From Devosia sp. A16 (GTDB taxonomy: Bacteria; Pseudomonadota; Alphaproteobacteria; Rhizobiales; Devosiaceae), in the NCBI RefSeq assembly GCF_001402915.1, contig NZ_CP012945.1, forward strand, positions 2,085,501 through 2,149,500: a stretch of 64,000 bases of DNA. The letters are read 5' to 3'. The position numbers were made by a program, and so were the translations under genes. This document shows positions 18,385-26,843 of this stretch, one piece after another. Within the stretch, counting starts at the first letter, position 1. Each line of letters starts with the position of its first letter. The notes beneath the pieces are model-generated. The model was not told where the DNA came from, ran no database searches, and worked only from the letters and a program-made list of their open reading frames with translations.

Positions 18385-19188
18385 CTAGCTGATCGCCTTC
18401 ACATAGCGCTCCGCCGAAGCCCGCACCCTTGCCTTGGCGTCGTGCGTCATCACCCGGTCCCACCAGCCGGCATAGATCCGGTCATAGGCGAACGGTTCGA
18501 CCGTGCCGACGATGCGGTTGACCTCGCGCGCCGACAGCGGGATCAGGTTGGGGTAGGAGTACATGAAGCTCACCCAGCGGGTGTCGGGCACCACCATGAT
18601 GGTGTCGCCCGTCATCAGCACGCCCTTGCCGTCTTCGCCGCTCCAATGCAGTGCGGTCGAGCCGACGAAGTGCCCGCCGCTTCGCACCAGCGTCACACCC
18701 TGGCCCAGCTCCAGCGTCTCGCCCTGCCAGTGGCTGACGCGCTCGGAGGGCCGCATCACATATTGCCGGTTGGCCTCGTGGAGGTGGATCGGCACGCCGC
18801 CCAGCGCCTCGGACCAATCGACCATCGAGGAATAGAAATGCGGGTGCGAGATCGCCATCGCCCGCACCCCGCCCAGCTCCTTGATCCGGGCGACCGCCTC
18901 ATCGGTGACCAGCGGCGTGCAATCCCACAGGATCCCGCCGCCCGGCTGGCGGATCAGCAGCATGCGTTGCCCGATGGCGATCGACGGCGTCGCCCCGATC
19001 CCCACCAGCCCCGGTTCCTGTTCCTTGAACTCGATCGTGTGCCCAGCCTGGAGCTCCGCCAGCGTCGTCCAGCGCTGCCCGGCGGCAGTCACATACTGCC
19101 GCTCGTCATCGCAGATGGCGCAGCGCTCCGGCGGGTGCTCGGACGGCGCATGGCCCACGCCACAGGTGACGCAGATGAAGGATTGCAT
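18385..19188 (-). CDS. MBL-fold hydrolase-like protein with N-terminal zinc ribbon
   Basis: A 267-residue protein starting with a small zinc-ribbon-like segment (C6, C9, C23, C26). A metallo-beta-lactamase fold follows. The first metal motif, normally HxHxDH, reads HPHFYS (H115, H117), so the Asp and third His are missing. H173 (SGGHFVGS) and D195 (MTGDT) remain. Only one metal site may be formed, or the protein may have a non-hydrolytic role. The ATG at 19188 has GGAGAG upstream; the open frame beyond it runs into a repeat. It stands alone between the PadR promoter and a repeat. Confidence 0.82.
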   Translation of the reverse strand: MQSFICVTCGVGHAPSEHPPERCAICDDERQYVTAAGQRWTTLAELQAGHTIEFKEQEPGLVGIGATPSIAIGQRMLLIRQPGGGILWDCTPLVTDEAVARIKELGGVRAMAISHPHFYSSMVDWSEALGGVPIHLHEANRQYVMRPSERVSHWQGETLELGQGVTLVRSGGHFVGSTALHWSGEDGKGVLMTGDTIMVVPDTRWVSFMYSYPNLIPLSAREVNRIVGTVEPFAYDRIYAGWWDRVMTHDAKARVRASAERYVKAIS

Positions 19189-19257
19189 CGGAACTCTCCG
19201 GTCGTTGTGGTGCTGCCGGAGTGATTGATAGCGGAGTCGGACGGTCTTGGGCACCCG

Positions 19258-19393
19258 ACTGATAGAGACGGCCCCTCCCGGCCTCCTCCATAAAGGGGGA
19301 GGTGAAGAGTCGAGGCTCTGTCTGCGATCGTGCCAAACGCACCGGCGGAGCACCTCCCCCTTTATGGGGGAGGATGGGAGGGGGCCGTCTGCC
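19258..19393. repeat. Palindromic intergenic repeat, copy 4 (CCATAAAGGGGGAGGTG type)
   Basis: Same architecture as the 12186-12318 element but in the opposite orientation; both share GAGGTGAAGAGTCGAG and a GATCGTGCC or GGTCGTGCC centre. Outer arms are GACGGCCCCTCCC and GGGAGGGGGCCGTC. It lies between the MBL gene start and the end of the next minus-strand gene. Confidence 0.85.
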
Positions 19394-19409
19394 GGCAGTC
19401 AGCACCTGG

Positions 19410-20024
19410 CTACTGCGCCACCAGCCCCTTCCACACCTCAAGTTCGTCCAGCGTCTCGCCGGCGCCGGCCAGCGCGAACTGGTAGATGTCGAAGCTGCCG
19501 ACCATCACCCCGTAATAGCCCGGCCGCTCGCGCGCCTCGTGCTTGAGCCTGAGGATCAGGTCGCGGTCGCAGGCGGAGAGATCGGCCCTGAGGTTGGCGT
19601 CGCGCGCCTGGCGCACGGCGAAATCGAACGGCTCCCAGCCCCAGATGTCGCACTTCCAGGGGTTTCCGGCATAATCCTTGAACTCGATGCCCCAGTAGAG
19701 CCCGGCGCCGAGCGGATGCGGCTCGACATAGTCGTTGAGGAAGCTGGCCTTGTGCAGCTGCAATCCCGCCCGGTCGAACTGGATGGCGATGTCGGCGGCA
19801 AGCCCCGCCCACTCGGCCCAGCGTTCCGCCTCGCACGGCATATGAATGTCGATGTCGCGCCACACCATCAGGTCGTAGCCGGCGCTGCCGGTGACCACCG
19901 CCTCGCCGAAGCGGGCGTTGAGCAGGTCGAGCAGGCCGGTTTCGACCAATACGGTGCGGGCTTCCTCGCGCAGTTCCGCAGCGAGGTGCCGCCTCTCTTC
20001 CGCGTCCTGAAGAGCTGCGTCCAT
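19410..20024 (-). CDS. Nucleotidyltransferase-fold protein of unknown function
   Basis: This 204-residue soluble protein has a nucleotidyltransferase-like signature (TGSAGYDLMVWRDIDIHM), a Gly-Ser followed by a spaced Asp-x-Asp as in the pol-beta superfamily. Helices before and after are alpha/beta-like (WKCDIWGWEPFDF, DRDLILRLKHEA). No partner toxin or antitoxin gene is adjacent, and I do not recognise a specific family. The ATG at 20024 is the first sensible start; an upstream open frame crosses terminator-like hairpins and is unlikely to be translated. Confidence 0.7.
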   Translation of the reverse strand: MDAALQDAEERRHLAAELREEARTVLVETGLLDLLNARFGEAVVTGSAGYDLMVWRDIDIHMPCEAERWAEWAGLAADIAIQFDRAGLQLHKASFLNDYVEPHPLGAGLYWGIEFKDYAGNPWKCDIWGWEPFDFAVRQARDANLRADLSACDRDLILRLKHEARERPGYYGVMVGSFDIYQFALAGAGETLDELEVWKGLVAQ

Positions 20025-20100
20025 TCCACTTACCCCATGGCGAGGTCTTTCGATCTCGCGTGCATAAAGACCTGAATATGGGGCATTCCCAGACCCCGGA

Positions 20101-20128
20101 ATCAAAAGCCCGGCTCGTGAGCCGGGCT
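20101..20128 (-). terminator. Rho-independent terminator of rplS
   Basis: AGCCCGGCTC-GT-GAGCCGGGCT is a perfect 10-bp stem (20107-20128). On the minus strand it runs into TTTTGAT, 111 nt downstream of the rplS stop. Confidence 0.8.
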
Positions 20129-20179
20129 GAACTCTAGTCGCGCTCGTGCCCAAACTGTGGCACGCGTGGAGTGGGCGCA

Positions 20180-20200
20180 GGAAAAGTTGCAGACTTTTCC
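20180..20200. repeat. Small AT-rich palindrome GGAAAAGT...ACTTTTCC
   Basis: Perfect 8-bp arms around TGCAG lie in the rplS 3' region. Short palindromes of the form AAAAGTTGCAGACTTTT are frequent between genes in Rhizobiales genomes (from memory). No specific function is assigned. Confidence 0.5.
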
Positions 20201-20238
20201 GTTCGACACCCACGACCACTCAAAGGTGCATAAACCGA

Positions 20239-20784
20239 TTACTCGGCCTTCGTCTCGGTGGCAGTGGCAGCCTCGGCAGCAGCAGCGGCGGCGGCTTCCT
20301 CGGCGTCCTTCTGAGCGAGTTCCTTGGCCAGGGCCTCGGCGGCGGCGATCTTCTCGGCCTCGCGGGCGTTCTTGGCCTCGAGAGCGGCTTCGCGCTCGCC
20401 GGCTTCGATCTTCTTGGTACGGGCGCCCTGGTTCTCGAAAATACGGGCAGCCTTGCCGCGACGGTCGCGCAGATAATAGAGCTTGGCGCGACGGACCTTA
20501 CCGCGCTTGATCACTTCGACGCGATCGATATTGGGGCTGAGCACCGGGAACACGCGTTCCACGCCTTCGCCGTACGAAATCTTGCGCACGGTGAAGCTTT
20601 CCATGATGCCGGTGCCGGAGCGGGCGATGACCACGCCCTCATAGGCCTGCAGGCGTTCCTTGTCGCCTTCGCGGATCTTCACCCACACCTTGACGGTATC
20701 GCCATGGGTAAATTCCGGATGGGCGCCCTTGGCGAGCAGCTTGTCGTGCTGCTCCTGATTGAGCTGTTCGATGATCTTGGACAT
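20239..20784 (-). CDS. rplS: 50S ribosomal protein L19
   Basis: L19 sits at the 30S-50S interface. The first 120 residues are canonical ([56 protein letters not shown]). The 181-residue length comes from a 60-residue Ala/Glu/Lys-rich helical tail, longer than the roughly 115-residue E. coli protein. Such tails are common in alphaproteobacteria. The ATG is preceded by GGAACATCAG. It normally sits next to trmD; here about 2 kb of metal-related genes separate them. Confidence 0.97.
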   Translation of the reverse strand: MSKIIEQLNQEQHDKLLAKGAHPEFTHGDTVKVWVKIREGDKERLQAYEGVVIARSGTGIMESFTVRKISYGEGVERVFPVLSPNIDRVEVIKRGKVRRAKLYYLRDRRGKAARIFENQGARTKKIEAGEREAALEAKNAREAEKIAAAEALAKELAQKDAEEAAAAAAAEAATATETKAE

Positions 20785-20912
20785 CTGATGTTCCGTTCGT
20801 CTTTTTCAAAGGAGCGTTTCGCCGGCTCGCGCCGACCGCCCGGTCTTGGTTGCACGGATTTTTATGCATTATTGGCCGAGCCGAAGCTCAGGCGAGCGGG
20901 GCTATAGAGGAA

Positions 20913-20945
20913 GAACGCCCGCGAGTCTAGCGCTCGCGGGCGTTC
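20913..20945 (-). terminator. Terminator of hupE
   Basis: GAACGCCCGCGAG and CTCGCGGGCGTTC form a perfect 13-bp stem, followed on the minus strand by TTCCTCT. It starts 40 nt after the hupE stop. The U-tract is weak. Confidence 0.65.
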
Positions 20946-20984
20946 GATGTCAGTTCCGTGTCGCTCGCCGGGACGAGCGGCAGG

Positions 20985-21569
20985 TCAGAGCCAGCCGGCG
21001 AGCACGCCGAGGCCGCCCAGCGCGAACGCGCCGCCCGCGACCTGCGCAACCGTCCTGCCGTACTTGCCGACCAGTCTGGTGACGCCCATTGCCGCCGCGA
21101 TACCCGCCGCATGCAGCAGCGCTGTTGCGATAATGAAGCCCGCCGCATATTCGAGGCCCGAGGCGTCGACCGGCATTTCCGCGCCATGCGCGTGGCCGTG
21201 AAAGATCGCGAACACCCCGACCAACGCCGAGGCAGCGACCACGGGCATCGGCCGGCCCAGCGCCGCCGCGCCGCCGATCACCACGCTCGACAGCGCAATG
21301 CCCAATTCGACGAACGGCACGTCTACCTGCCCGAGGCCGAGCAGGAACCCGACCGCCATCATCGCAACGAAGCTCAGCGGCACCAGCCACAGCGCCTTGC
21401 CGCCCAGCACATAGGCGAACACCCCCACGGCCACCATGGCAAGGATGTGGTCGAGCCCGCCGACCGGATGCATGAAACCGTGCAGGAAGCCTGAGGTATC
21501 GCCATGCCCGGTATGGGCGAAAGCCGCCGTCGGAACGGCGATGAGCAGAAGGGCAACAAGTGCGCGCAT
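20985..21569 (-). CDS. hupE: HupE/UreJ family metal (nickel/cobalt) transporter
   Basis: A 194-residue inner-membrane protein with an N-terminal signal-like helix, then the family motif HPVGGLDHILAM and a later FAIFHGHAHGAE motif, both rich in likely metal-binding His and Asp. About six TM helices are predictable. HupE/UreJ proteins take up Ni or Co. The cobalamin riboswitch directly upstream points to cobalt uptake for B12 synthesis rather than nickel for hydrogenase or urease; neither of those is in view. The ATG at 21569 has GGAGATATCT; an ATG 12 nt earlier has a poorer SD. Confidence 0.9.
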   Translation of the reverse strand: MRALVALLLIAVPTAAFAHTGHGDTSGFLHGFMHPVGGLDHILAMVAVGVFAYVLGGKALWLVPLSFVAMMAVGFLLGLGQVDVPFVELGIALSSVVIGGAAALGRPMPVVAASALVGVFAIFHGHAHGAEMPVDASGLEYAAGFIIATALLHAAGIAAAMGVTRLVGKYGRTVAQVAGGAFALGGLGVLAGWL

Positions 21570-21634
21570 AGATATCTCCATCTCGGGACCCGCCGTCCCG
21601 CGCTTTTTCGTGTGCGATGGTCCCGGTTTGGGTC

Positions 21635-21818
21635 ACCACCGGACGGCCGGTCTCCTGGCTCCGGGCACCTCTCGCTCTACCTTCCCAGTCGCAAACCAGT
21701 GGCACGCTGAGTGAGAGTCAGGCCCGTTACAGTCGCGGGGGCGGCGCCGGCATCGCCCCAAGGGCTTCCGGCTTCCCGTTTCACGCGGGGACTCCAACTC
21801 GAAGACCCGCGCACCGTC
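21635..21818 (-). promoter_or_regulatory. Cobalamin (AdoCbl) riboswitch upstream of hupE
   Basis: Reading the minus strand, the conserved blocks appear in order: GAAACGGGAAGCCGG, then GCCGCCCCCGCGACTGTAA, then CCACTGG, CTGGGAAGG, and the B12 box AGCCAGGAGACCGGCC. This is the full cobalamin riboswitch signature. The element ends about 65 nt before the hupE start. A CGGGAC/GTCCCG hairpin just before the SD could be the expression platform, which would make control translational (inference). Confidence 0.93.
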
Positions 21819-21902
21819 GCGCTATCTCTGTCACCTCTGTGAGGGGAGATCAATTGCCCGCCGCGCATTTGCCGCATGACGGCAAGCCCCCGGCTGCGCT
21901 AG

Positions 21903-22280
21903 ATGAGCGGCGTCGAACAGGAATGCTCGCCGGTGCAGCAGGCGCGGAACATGGCAATCGAAGGGGTGCGGGCAGTGCTGGTGCTCGCGCTCATCTTCCT
22001 GAGCTTCGCACACACCCCGGTGGCGCTGGCCTCGGCCGGTCCCGACACCCTGACCGCCGCGCTCGACATGAGCTATTGCGGCGACGTTCCGGATGATCCC
22101 CAGGCGCACGCCCCCTGTCACGCCTGTCGCATCGGCGGCGGCGCCGACCTGCCGCCGCCTTGCACCGTCGCGACGCCGGTCGTGGTGGTGGCGGACGTCG
22201 CCTGGGGCGCCATGGCATCGCTCAGCCTGCCGGCAGCGCCGCCCCGTTCCTTCGATGCGCGAGGCCCGCCCCGCGCCTGA
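21903..22280 (+). CDS. Small exported cysteine-rich protein, function unknown
   Basis: The 125-residue frame has a hydrophobic export signal (VLVLALIFLSFAHTPVALA). A short mature part follows with clustered Cys and His (SYCGDVP, HAPCHACR, PPPC). An internal ATG at 21951 gives a cleaner signal peptide and may be the real start; neither start has a clear SD. It lies 40 nt upstream of the copper chaperone gene on the same strand. The Cys/His content and position suggest a metal-related periplasmic role, similar to small DUF2946-like proteins found with copper genes, but I cannot assign the family firmly. Confidence 0.6.
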   Translation: MSGVEQECSPVQQARNMAIEGVRAVLVLALIFLSFAHTPVALASAGPDTLTAALDMSYCGDVPDDPQAHAPCHACRIGGGADLPPPCTVATPVVVVADVAWGAMASLSLPAAPPRSFDARGPPRA

Positions 22281-22320
22281 TCTTGCTTTCGCCCCTCAAC
22301 GCAATCGAAAGATCAGACCC

Positions 22321-22860
22321 ATGAAACTGCTTATCGTTCCGGCCCTTTTGGGCCTCCTCTCCGTCACCCCTACGCTCGCCCACGAGGGCCTGGTGCATGA
22401 TGGCTGCCCCATCGGCCAGGTGTTCACCGCCGGCGATCTCACCATCTCGGGCGCCTATACCCGCGCCATGCTGCCCAAGGCCCAGGTCGGTGGGGGCTAT
22501 TTCGTCATCGAGAACAAGGGCGCGGCCCCCGATCGGCTGCTGGGCGGTAGCACCGAAGCGGCCAAGTCCGTGCAAATCCATCAGATGAAGATGGAAGGCG
22601 AGATGATGAAGATGGGGCCGGTCGAGGGCGGGCTCGAAATCCCCGCCGGCGGCAGCGTCGCCCTGACCCCGGGCGGCTACCACGCCATGCTGATGGGCGT
22701 GGGCACGCCGTTCAAGGAGGGTGAGTGCCTTGAGCTGACGCTGAAATTCGAAAAGGCCGGCGAGGTGCCGGTGCTGCTCAACGTCGCCGGCAGCGCCGCC
22801 GACACACCGCCCGAGGGTGGCATGGATCACTCCGCCCACGGCATGTCGCCGGCGCAGTAG
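22321..22860 (+). CDS. Periplasmic copper chaperone PCu(A)C
   Basis: A 179-residue exported protein with a signal peptide ending TPTLAHEG. The core is a PCu(A)C cupredoxin-like domain: AYTRAMLP, GGYFVIENKG, then the copper motif with Met and His ligands (VQIHQMKMEGEMMKM). The tail is Met/His-rich (GGMDHSAHGM). These proteins carry Cu(I) to the CuA or CuB sites of cytochrome oxidase. It follows the Cys-rich exported protein and converges on trmD, whose stop is 9 nt away on the other strand. The upstream SD is weak. Confidence 0.92.
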   Translation: MKLLIVPALLGLLSVTPTLAHEGLVHDGCPIGQVFTAGDLTISGAYTRAMLPKAQVGGGYFVIENKGAAPDRLLGGSTEAAKSVQIHQMKMEGEMMKMGPVEGGLEIPAGGSVALTPGGYHAMLMGVGTPFKEGECLELTLKFEKAGEVPVLLNVAGSAADTPPEGGMDHSAHGMSPAQ

Positions 22861-22869
22861 CGCCGAGGG

Positions 22870-23550
22870 CTATCTCAGCAGATCCGGCCGGCGCGCCCGC
22901 GTAAGCTTCTCGCTTTCGGCGCGCCGCCACTTCGCCACCTTGCCATGGTCGCCGGAGGTCAGCACCTCGGGAATCTCGCGCCCCTCGAACTGTTGCGGCC
23001 GGGTGTATTGCGGATATTCGAGCAGCCCGTTCTCGAAGCTCTCGTCGGCATGGCTCTCCGCCGCACCCAGCACCCCCGGGAGCAGCCGCACCACGGCTTC
23101 CAGCAGCACCATGGCGGCGACCTCGCCGCCCGCCAGCACGTAGTCCCCGATCGAGACTTCCTCGAGTCCTCGCGCCTCGATCACCCGCTGGTCGATGCCT
23201 TCGAACCGTCCGCAGACGATCACTACCCCCGGCTCTGCCGCCAGCGCCCGCACCCGCGCCTGGGTCAGCGGCGTGCCGCGGGGCGACATCAGCAGGCGTG
23301 GCCGGGAATCACCTGGGGGCGATACGGCATCGATGGCCTTGGCCAGGATATCGGGCTTCAGCACCATCCCGGCGCCACCGCCCGACGGGGTGTCGTCCAC
23401 CGTCCGGTGCCGGTCGGTGGCGAAGTCCCTGAGCTGCGTGGCCGCGAGGCTCCAGCGTCCCTCGGCCATGCCGCGACCGATCACCGAGGCGCCGAGCGGA
23501 CCGGGGAACAGTTCGGGAAACAGCGTGATGACCGAAGCCGAAAAGCTCAA
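22870..23550 (-). CDS. trmD: tRNA (guanine-37-N1)-methyltransferase
   Basis: A 226-residue SPOUT methyltransferase that makes m1G37 in tRNA to prevent frameshifting. It shows the trefoil-knot SAM-binding motifs [26 protein letters not shown] and [11 protein letters not shown]. The C-terminal part contains HADESF and PQYTRP, as expected. Its start overlaps the rimM stop by 4 nt (ATGA), so the two are translationally coupled. Confidence 0.97.
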   Translation of the reverse strand: MSFSASVITLFPELFPGPLGASVIGRGMAEGRWSLAATQLRDFATDRHRTVDDTPSGGGAGMVLKPDILAKAIDAVSPPGDSRPRLLMSPRGTPLTQARVRALAAEPGVVIVCGRFEGIDQRVIEARGLEEVSIGDYVLAGGEVAAMVLLEAVVRLLPGVLGAAESHADESFENGLLEYPQYTRPQQFEGREIPEVLTSGDHGKVAKWRRAESEKLTRARRPDLLR

Positions 23551-24086
23551 TCGGGTTCTTCTTCGCCCGGCTCCGCCTCGATCGGCGGATCGATCGTGAG
23601 GTAGCCGTCGGCGATCCGGACTTCCGGCACCACGGTCTTCGAGAACGGATAGAGATAGGTGTCGCCCGAGCGGGGATCGCGGATTTCGAGCAGGTCGCCG
23701 GCGCCGAAATTCGGCACCGCCATCACCTCGCCGATCTCCGAGCCGTCGGCCAGCCGGGCCTTCAGCCCGATCAGGTCGGCATGGTAGAAATCGTCGTCGT
23801 CATCGGGATCGGGCAGCAGCGCGCGGTCGACATAGAGTTCGACCCCGTTCAGCTTCTCCGCCGCATTGCGGTCGTTGACCCCCTCGAGCCGCGCCACGAG
23901 CACGTTGGTCGTGGTGCGGGCCGCGAGGATCCTGATCGTGAGGCCCGGCTTGTTGGTCGAAAGCGGGCCGTAGGAAGCCAGCGCCAGCGGGTCCTCGGTG
24001 AAGGACTGGATGCGCACTTCGCCCTTGATCCCATGGGCCGCGCCAATGCGGCCCATGAGGAGCTTGTTGTCGCCCGCCTGCGCCAC
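23547..24086 (-). CDS. rimM: Ribosome maturation factor RimM
   Basis: RimM is a 179-residue 16S processing factor that binds S19 during 30S head assembly. The N-terminal beta-barrel contains [21 protein letters not shown]. The C-terminal PRC-barrel contains [18 protein letters not shown] and [10 protein letters not shown], ending in an acidic tail. It lies 3 nt after rpsP and overlaps trmD by 4 nt. Confidence 0.96.
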   Translation of the reverse strand: MAQAGDNKLLMGRIGAAHGIKGEVRIQSFTEDPLALASYGPLSTNKPGLTIRILAARTTTNVLVARLEGVNDRNAAEKLNGVELYVDRALLPDPDDDDDFYHADLIGLKARLADGSEIGEVMAVPNFGAGDLLEIRDPRSGDTYLYPFSKTVVPEVRIADGYLTIDPPIEAEPGEEEPD

Positions 24087-24089
24087 GGC

Positions 24090-24473
24090 TTACTCGGAGG
24101 TGGCTTCGGCAGCCGGCGCAGCGTCGGCGGCGGCCTTGTCGGCGATCGCCTTGGCCTTGGCCTCGGCACGCTCGGTCGCCTTCTTGCCCGGCACGGCCTT
24201 CTCGGGGTTGTTGCGCGCTTCGCGCTTCATGAGGCCCGCGGCGTCGAAGAAGCGCGCCACGCGGTCGGTCGGCTGGGCCCCGACGCTCAGCCAGTGCTGC
24301 ACGCGCTCGGTGACGAGGGTGACGCGCTTGTCCTTGTCGGCGAGCTTGGGATCGTAGTTGCCGATCTTTTCGATGAAGCGGCCGTCACGCGGCGAACGGG
24401 CGTCGGCGACGACGACGTGGTAATAGGGGCGCTTCTTGGTGCCGGCGCGGGCAAGGCGGAGTTTCAGCGACAT
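24090..24473 (-). CDS. rpsP: 30S ribosomal protein S16
   Basis: S16 is recognised from its start [20 protein letters not shown] and [16 protein letters not shown]. It is 127 residues with an Ala/Lys/Glu-rich C-terminal extension beyond the 80-residue core, as is common in Rhizobiales. It is the second gene of the ffh-rpsP-rimM-trmD operon. Confidence 0.97.
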   Translation of the reverse strand: MSLKLRLARAGTKKRPYYHVVVADARSPRDGRFIEKIGNYDPKLADKDKRVTLVTERVQHWLSVGAQPTDRVARFFDAAGLMKREARNNPEKAVPGKKATERAEAKAKAIADKAAADAAPAAEATSE

Positions 24474-24515
24474 TCTTCAGTCCTTCGTATGATCAGTCGT
24501 TAGCGGATATTCTGG

Positions 24516-26120
24516 TTACTTCTTCTTCGGCACGAAACCGCCGCCGAGGCCGGGCAGGCCAGGGAAGCGCGGCGCGCCGCCAAGCCCGGGAAGCCCCGAG
24601 CCGGATTTGAGCAGCTGGCCGACATCGGTCGGCAGCTTGTTCTGGGTGAGTTGCTTGGGAGCTTCCGCCTGCTGCGGAATCGATGCCGGGTCGATGCCCA
24701 TGCGCCGCGCCAGCTGCTCGAGTTCCTTGGGGTCCATGGTCGAGGGATCCGGCATGTTGCCGAGCCCCGGCATCATCCCGCCCATCTTGCCGCCGAACAT
24801 GCCGGCGAGCGAACCCATGCCGCCCTTCGACACCTTCTTCATCATGTCCGCCATCTGGCGGTGCTGCTTCATCAGCTTGTTGACGTCTTCGACCTTGGTG
24901 CCCGAACCATTGGCGATGCGGATGCGCCGCTTGGCGTTCAACAGGTCCGGGTTCGCCCGCTCCGCCTTGGTCATCGAGCCGATGATGGCGATCTGCCGGT
25001 CGAACACCTTCTCGTCGATATTGGCGCCGGCCATCGCCTTCTTCATCTGGCCCATGCCGGGCATCATGTTCATGAGCGAGCCCATGCCGCCCATCTTCTT
25101 CATCTGCAGCAACTGGTTACGCAGATCCTCGAGGTCGAAGACGCCCTTCTTGAGCTTCTTGGCCATCTTGGCCGCGTCTTCGGCCGTGACGTTCTGGGCT
25201 GCCTTCTCGACCAGGCTGACGATGTCGCCCATGCCCAGGATGCGGTCGGCGATGCGCGAGGGATGGAAATCCTCGAGCGCATCCATCTTTTCGCCGGTAC
25301 CGATCAGCTTGATCGGCTTGCCGGTCGCCGCCCGCATCGACAGCGCCGCGCCACCACGGCCATCGCCGTCGACGCGAGTGAGGACGATACCGGTGATATC
25401 GACGCGCTGGTCGAACGAGCGCGCCAGGTTCACCGCGTCCTGGCCGGTCAGCGAGTCGGCGACGAGCAGGATTTCGTGCGGCTCGGTGGCGGCCTTTACT
25501 GCCGCCGTCTCTTCCATCAGCTCTTCATCGATATGGGTGCGGCCCGCCGTATCGAGGATCAGCACGTCGTAGCCGCCGAGCTTGCCCTCGCGCTGCGCGC
25601 GCCTGGCGATGTCGACCGGCTTTTCGTTGAGCTGGATCGGCAGGGTGTCGACGCCGATCTGTTCGCCGAGCACCCGCAGCTGTTCTTTCGCCGCCGGACG
25701 GCGATCGTCGAGCGAAGCCATCAGGACCTTCTTGCCCTGCCGCTCCTTCATGCGCTTGGCGAGCTTGGCCGAGAGCGTGGTCTTGCCCGCGCCCTGCAGG
25801 CCGACCATCAGCATGGTCATCGGCGGGGTGGTCGAGAAATCGATCGGCACCTGCGTTTCGCCGAGCACCTTGACCAGCTCGTCGTGGACGATCTTGACCA
25901 CCTGCTGGCCCGGCGTCACCGAACGGGTGACCTCGGCACCGACGGCGCGCTCGCGCACCTGTTCGACGAAAGCCTTCACCACCTCGAGGGAAACGTCGGC
26001 CTCGAGCAGCGCCCGGCGCACTTCGCGCAGCGCCGCATCCACGTCGCTCTCGTTGAGTGCGCCGCGGCCTCGAAGGCCCTCGAAGATTTTCCCAAGCCGG
26101 TCGCTAAGGCTTTCGAACAT
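24516..26120 (-). CDS. ffh: Signal recognition particle protein Ffh
   Basis: A 534-residue SRP GTPase. It has an N domain, then the G domain with GLQGAGKTTLSAKLA (P-loop), DDRRPAA, DTAGRTHIDE, TRVDGDGRGG and GTGEK, and a Met-rich M domain (LLQMKKMGGMGSLMNMMPGMG) that binds signal peptides and 4.5S RNA. A Gly/Pro-rich tail ends in KKK. The ATG at 26120 has AGGAAC. The frame runs further up but that part has no family similarity. It heads the rpsP operon. No 4.5S RNA gene was seen nearby. Confidence 0.97.
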   Translation of the reverse strand: MFESLSDRLGKIFEGLRGRGALNESDVDAALREVRRALLEADVSLEVVKAFVEQVRERAVGAEVTRSVTPGQQVVKIVHDELVKVLGETQVPIDFSTTPPMTMLMVGLQGAGKTTLSAKLAKRMKERQGKKVLMASLDDRRPAAKEQLRVLGEQIGVDTLPIQLNEKPVDIARRAQREGKLGGYDVLILDTAGRTHIDEELMEETAAVKAATEPHEILLVADSLTGQDAVNLARSFDQRVDITGIVLTRVDGDGRGGAALSMRAATGKPIKLIGTGEKMDALEDFHPSRIADRILGMGDIVSLVEKAAQNVTAEDAAKMAKKLKKGVFDLEDLRNQLLQMKKMGGMGSLMNMMPGMGQMKKAMAGANIDEKVFDRQIAIIGSMTKAERANPDLLNAKRRIRIANGSGTKVEDVNKLMKQHRQMADMMKKVSKGGMGSLAGMFGGKMGGMMPGLGNMPDPSTMDPKELEQLARRMGIDPASIPQQAEAPKQLTQNKLPTDVGQLLKSGSGLPGLGGAPRFPGLPGLGGGFVPKKK

Positions 26121-26357
26121 TTTTGTTCCTTTGGTTCCGCTGCAGGGCTGCCCCGGACCCGGAGATAGGTAGTCTTGGTCGTATCCGCCATCCGAGGATG
26201 GCGACATCGAGCGCAAACGCCAAACCCACCCGAGGGCGCATCGCGCTGTCGGGTGTTCGCCTCCGGGATCTCTTTATACCTTTGCGGGTCCCGGTCGGCA
26301 GTCAGGCGTTCGAACCTGATGAATGGTGGCGGTCGATAGAGGGGAAATGCGGCCGAG

Positions 26358-26843
26358 TCAAGGAATGCGCTCGCCCCGCACCGCCACGACGGACTGCCGC
26401 AGCTCGGTGTCGACGCGAAACCCGACATCCGTCAGTGCGGTCGCCGCGGACGTGGCGAAACGGTCTGCCGTCTGGATCGCCGGCGCTTCCAGTACCAGCA
26501 CCAGCCGGCCGCCCGGCTTGAGCACATCGCCGAATTTCCTGGCCCAGCCTCGATCCTTATGTCGCGGGAAGTCGACGTTCACCGCCAGCGCCGCGTCGAA
26601 CCGGCCGAGATCGAGGCTCTCGAAATCGCTCTCGAACGCCGTCAGCCGGCCGCTGCGGGCGTTCCGCTTGATGCACGCCGCCAGCATCTTGCCCGACCGC
26701 TCGACGGCCACCACGTCGGCGCCAGCGGCCAGCAGCAGCCCGGTGGCGAGGCCATGCCCGCAGCCAATCTCCAGCACGACCTCTCCGGGCCGGGGCTCCA
26801 GCAGCTCCACCGCCCAGCGGTGGCGTAACGCAATTTCGGCCAT
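26358..26843 (-). CDS. Class I SAM-dependent methyltransferase
   Basis: A 161-residue Rossmann-fold methyltransferase with motif I VLEIGCGHGLATGLLL and the acidic end of strand 2 in VVAVERSGKML. Motif IV-like AALAVNVDFPRHK and post-motif LKPGGRLVLVLEAP follow. No target-specific domain is visible; small-molecule methylation is as likely as any other role. The ATG overlaps the stop of the preceding gene (TGATG), so they form a two-gene operon. An upstream open stretch in this frame is the shadow of that other gene. Confidence 0.82.
   Translation of the reverse strand: MAEIALRHRWAVELLEPRPGEVVLEIGCGHGLATGLLLAAGADVVAVERSGKMLAACIKRNARSGRLTAFESDFESLDLGRFDAALAVNVDFPRHKDRGWARKFGDVLKPGGRLVLVLEAPAIQTADRFATSAATALTDVGFRVDTELRQSVVAVRGERIP

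Noticed and set aside
26121-26357. A tRNA or 4.5S RNA gene upstream of ffh
   Set aside because: GTTCGAA-like bases near 26310 look like a T-loop, but no cloverleaf or SRP RNA core (GGAAGGAAGCAGCC type) can be built from the surrounding sequence.
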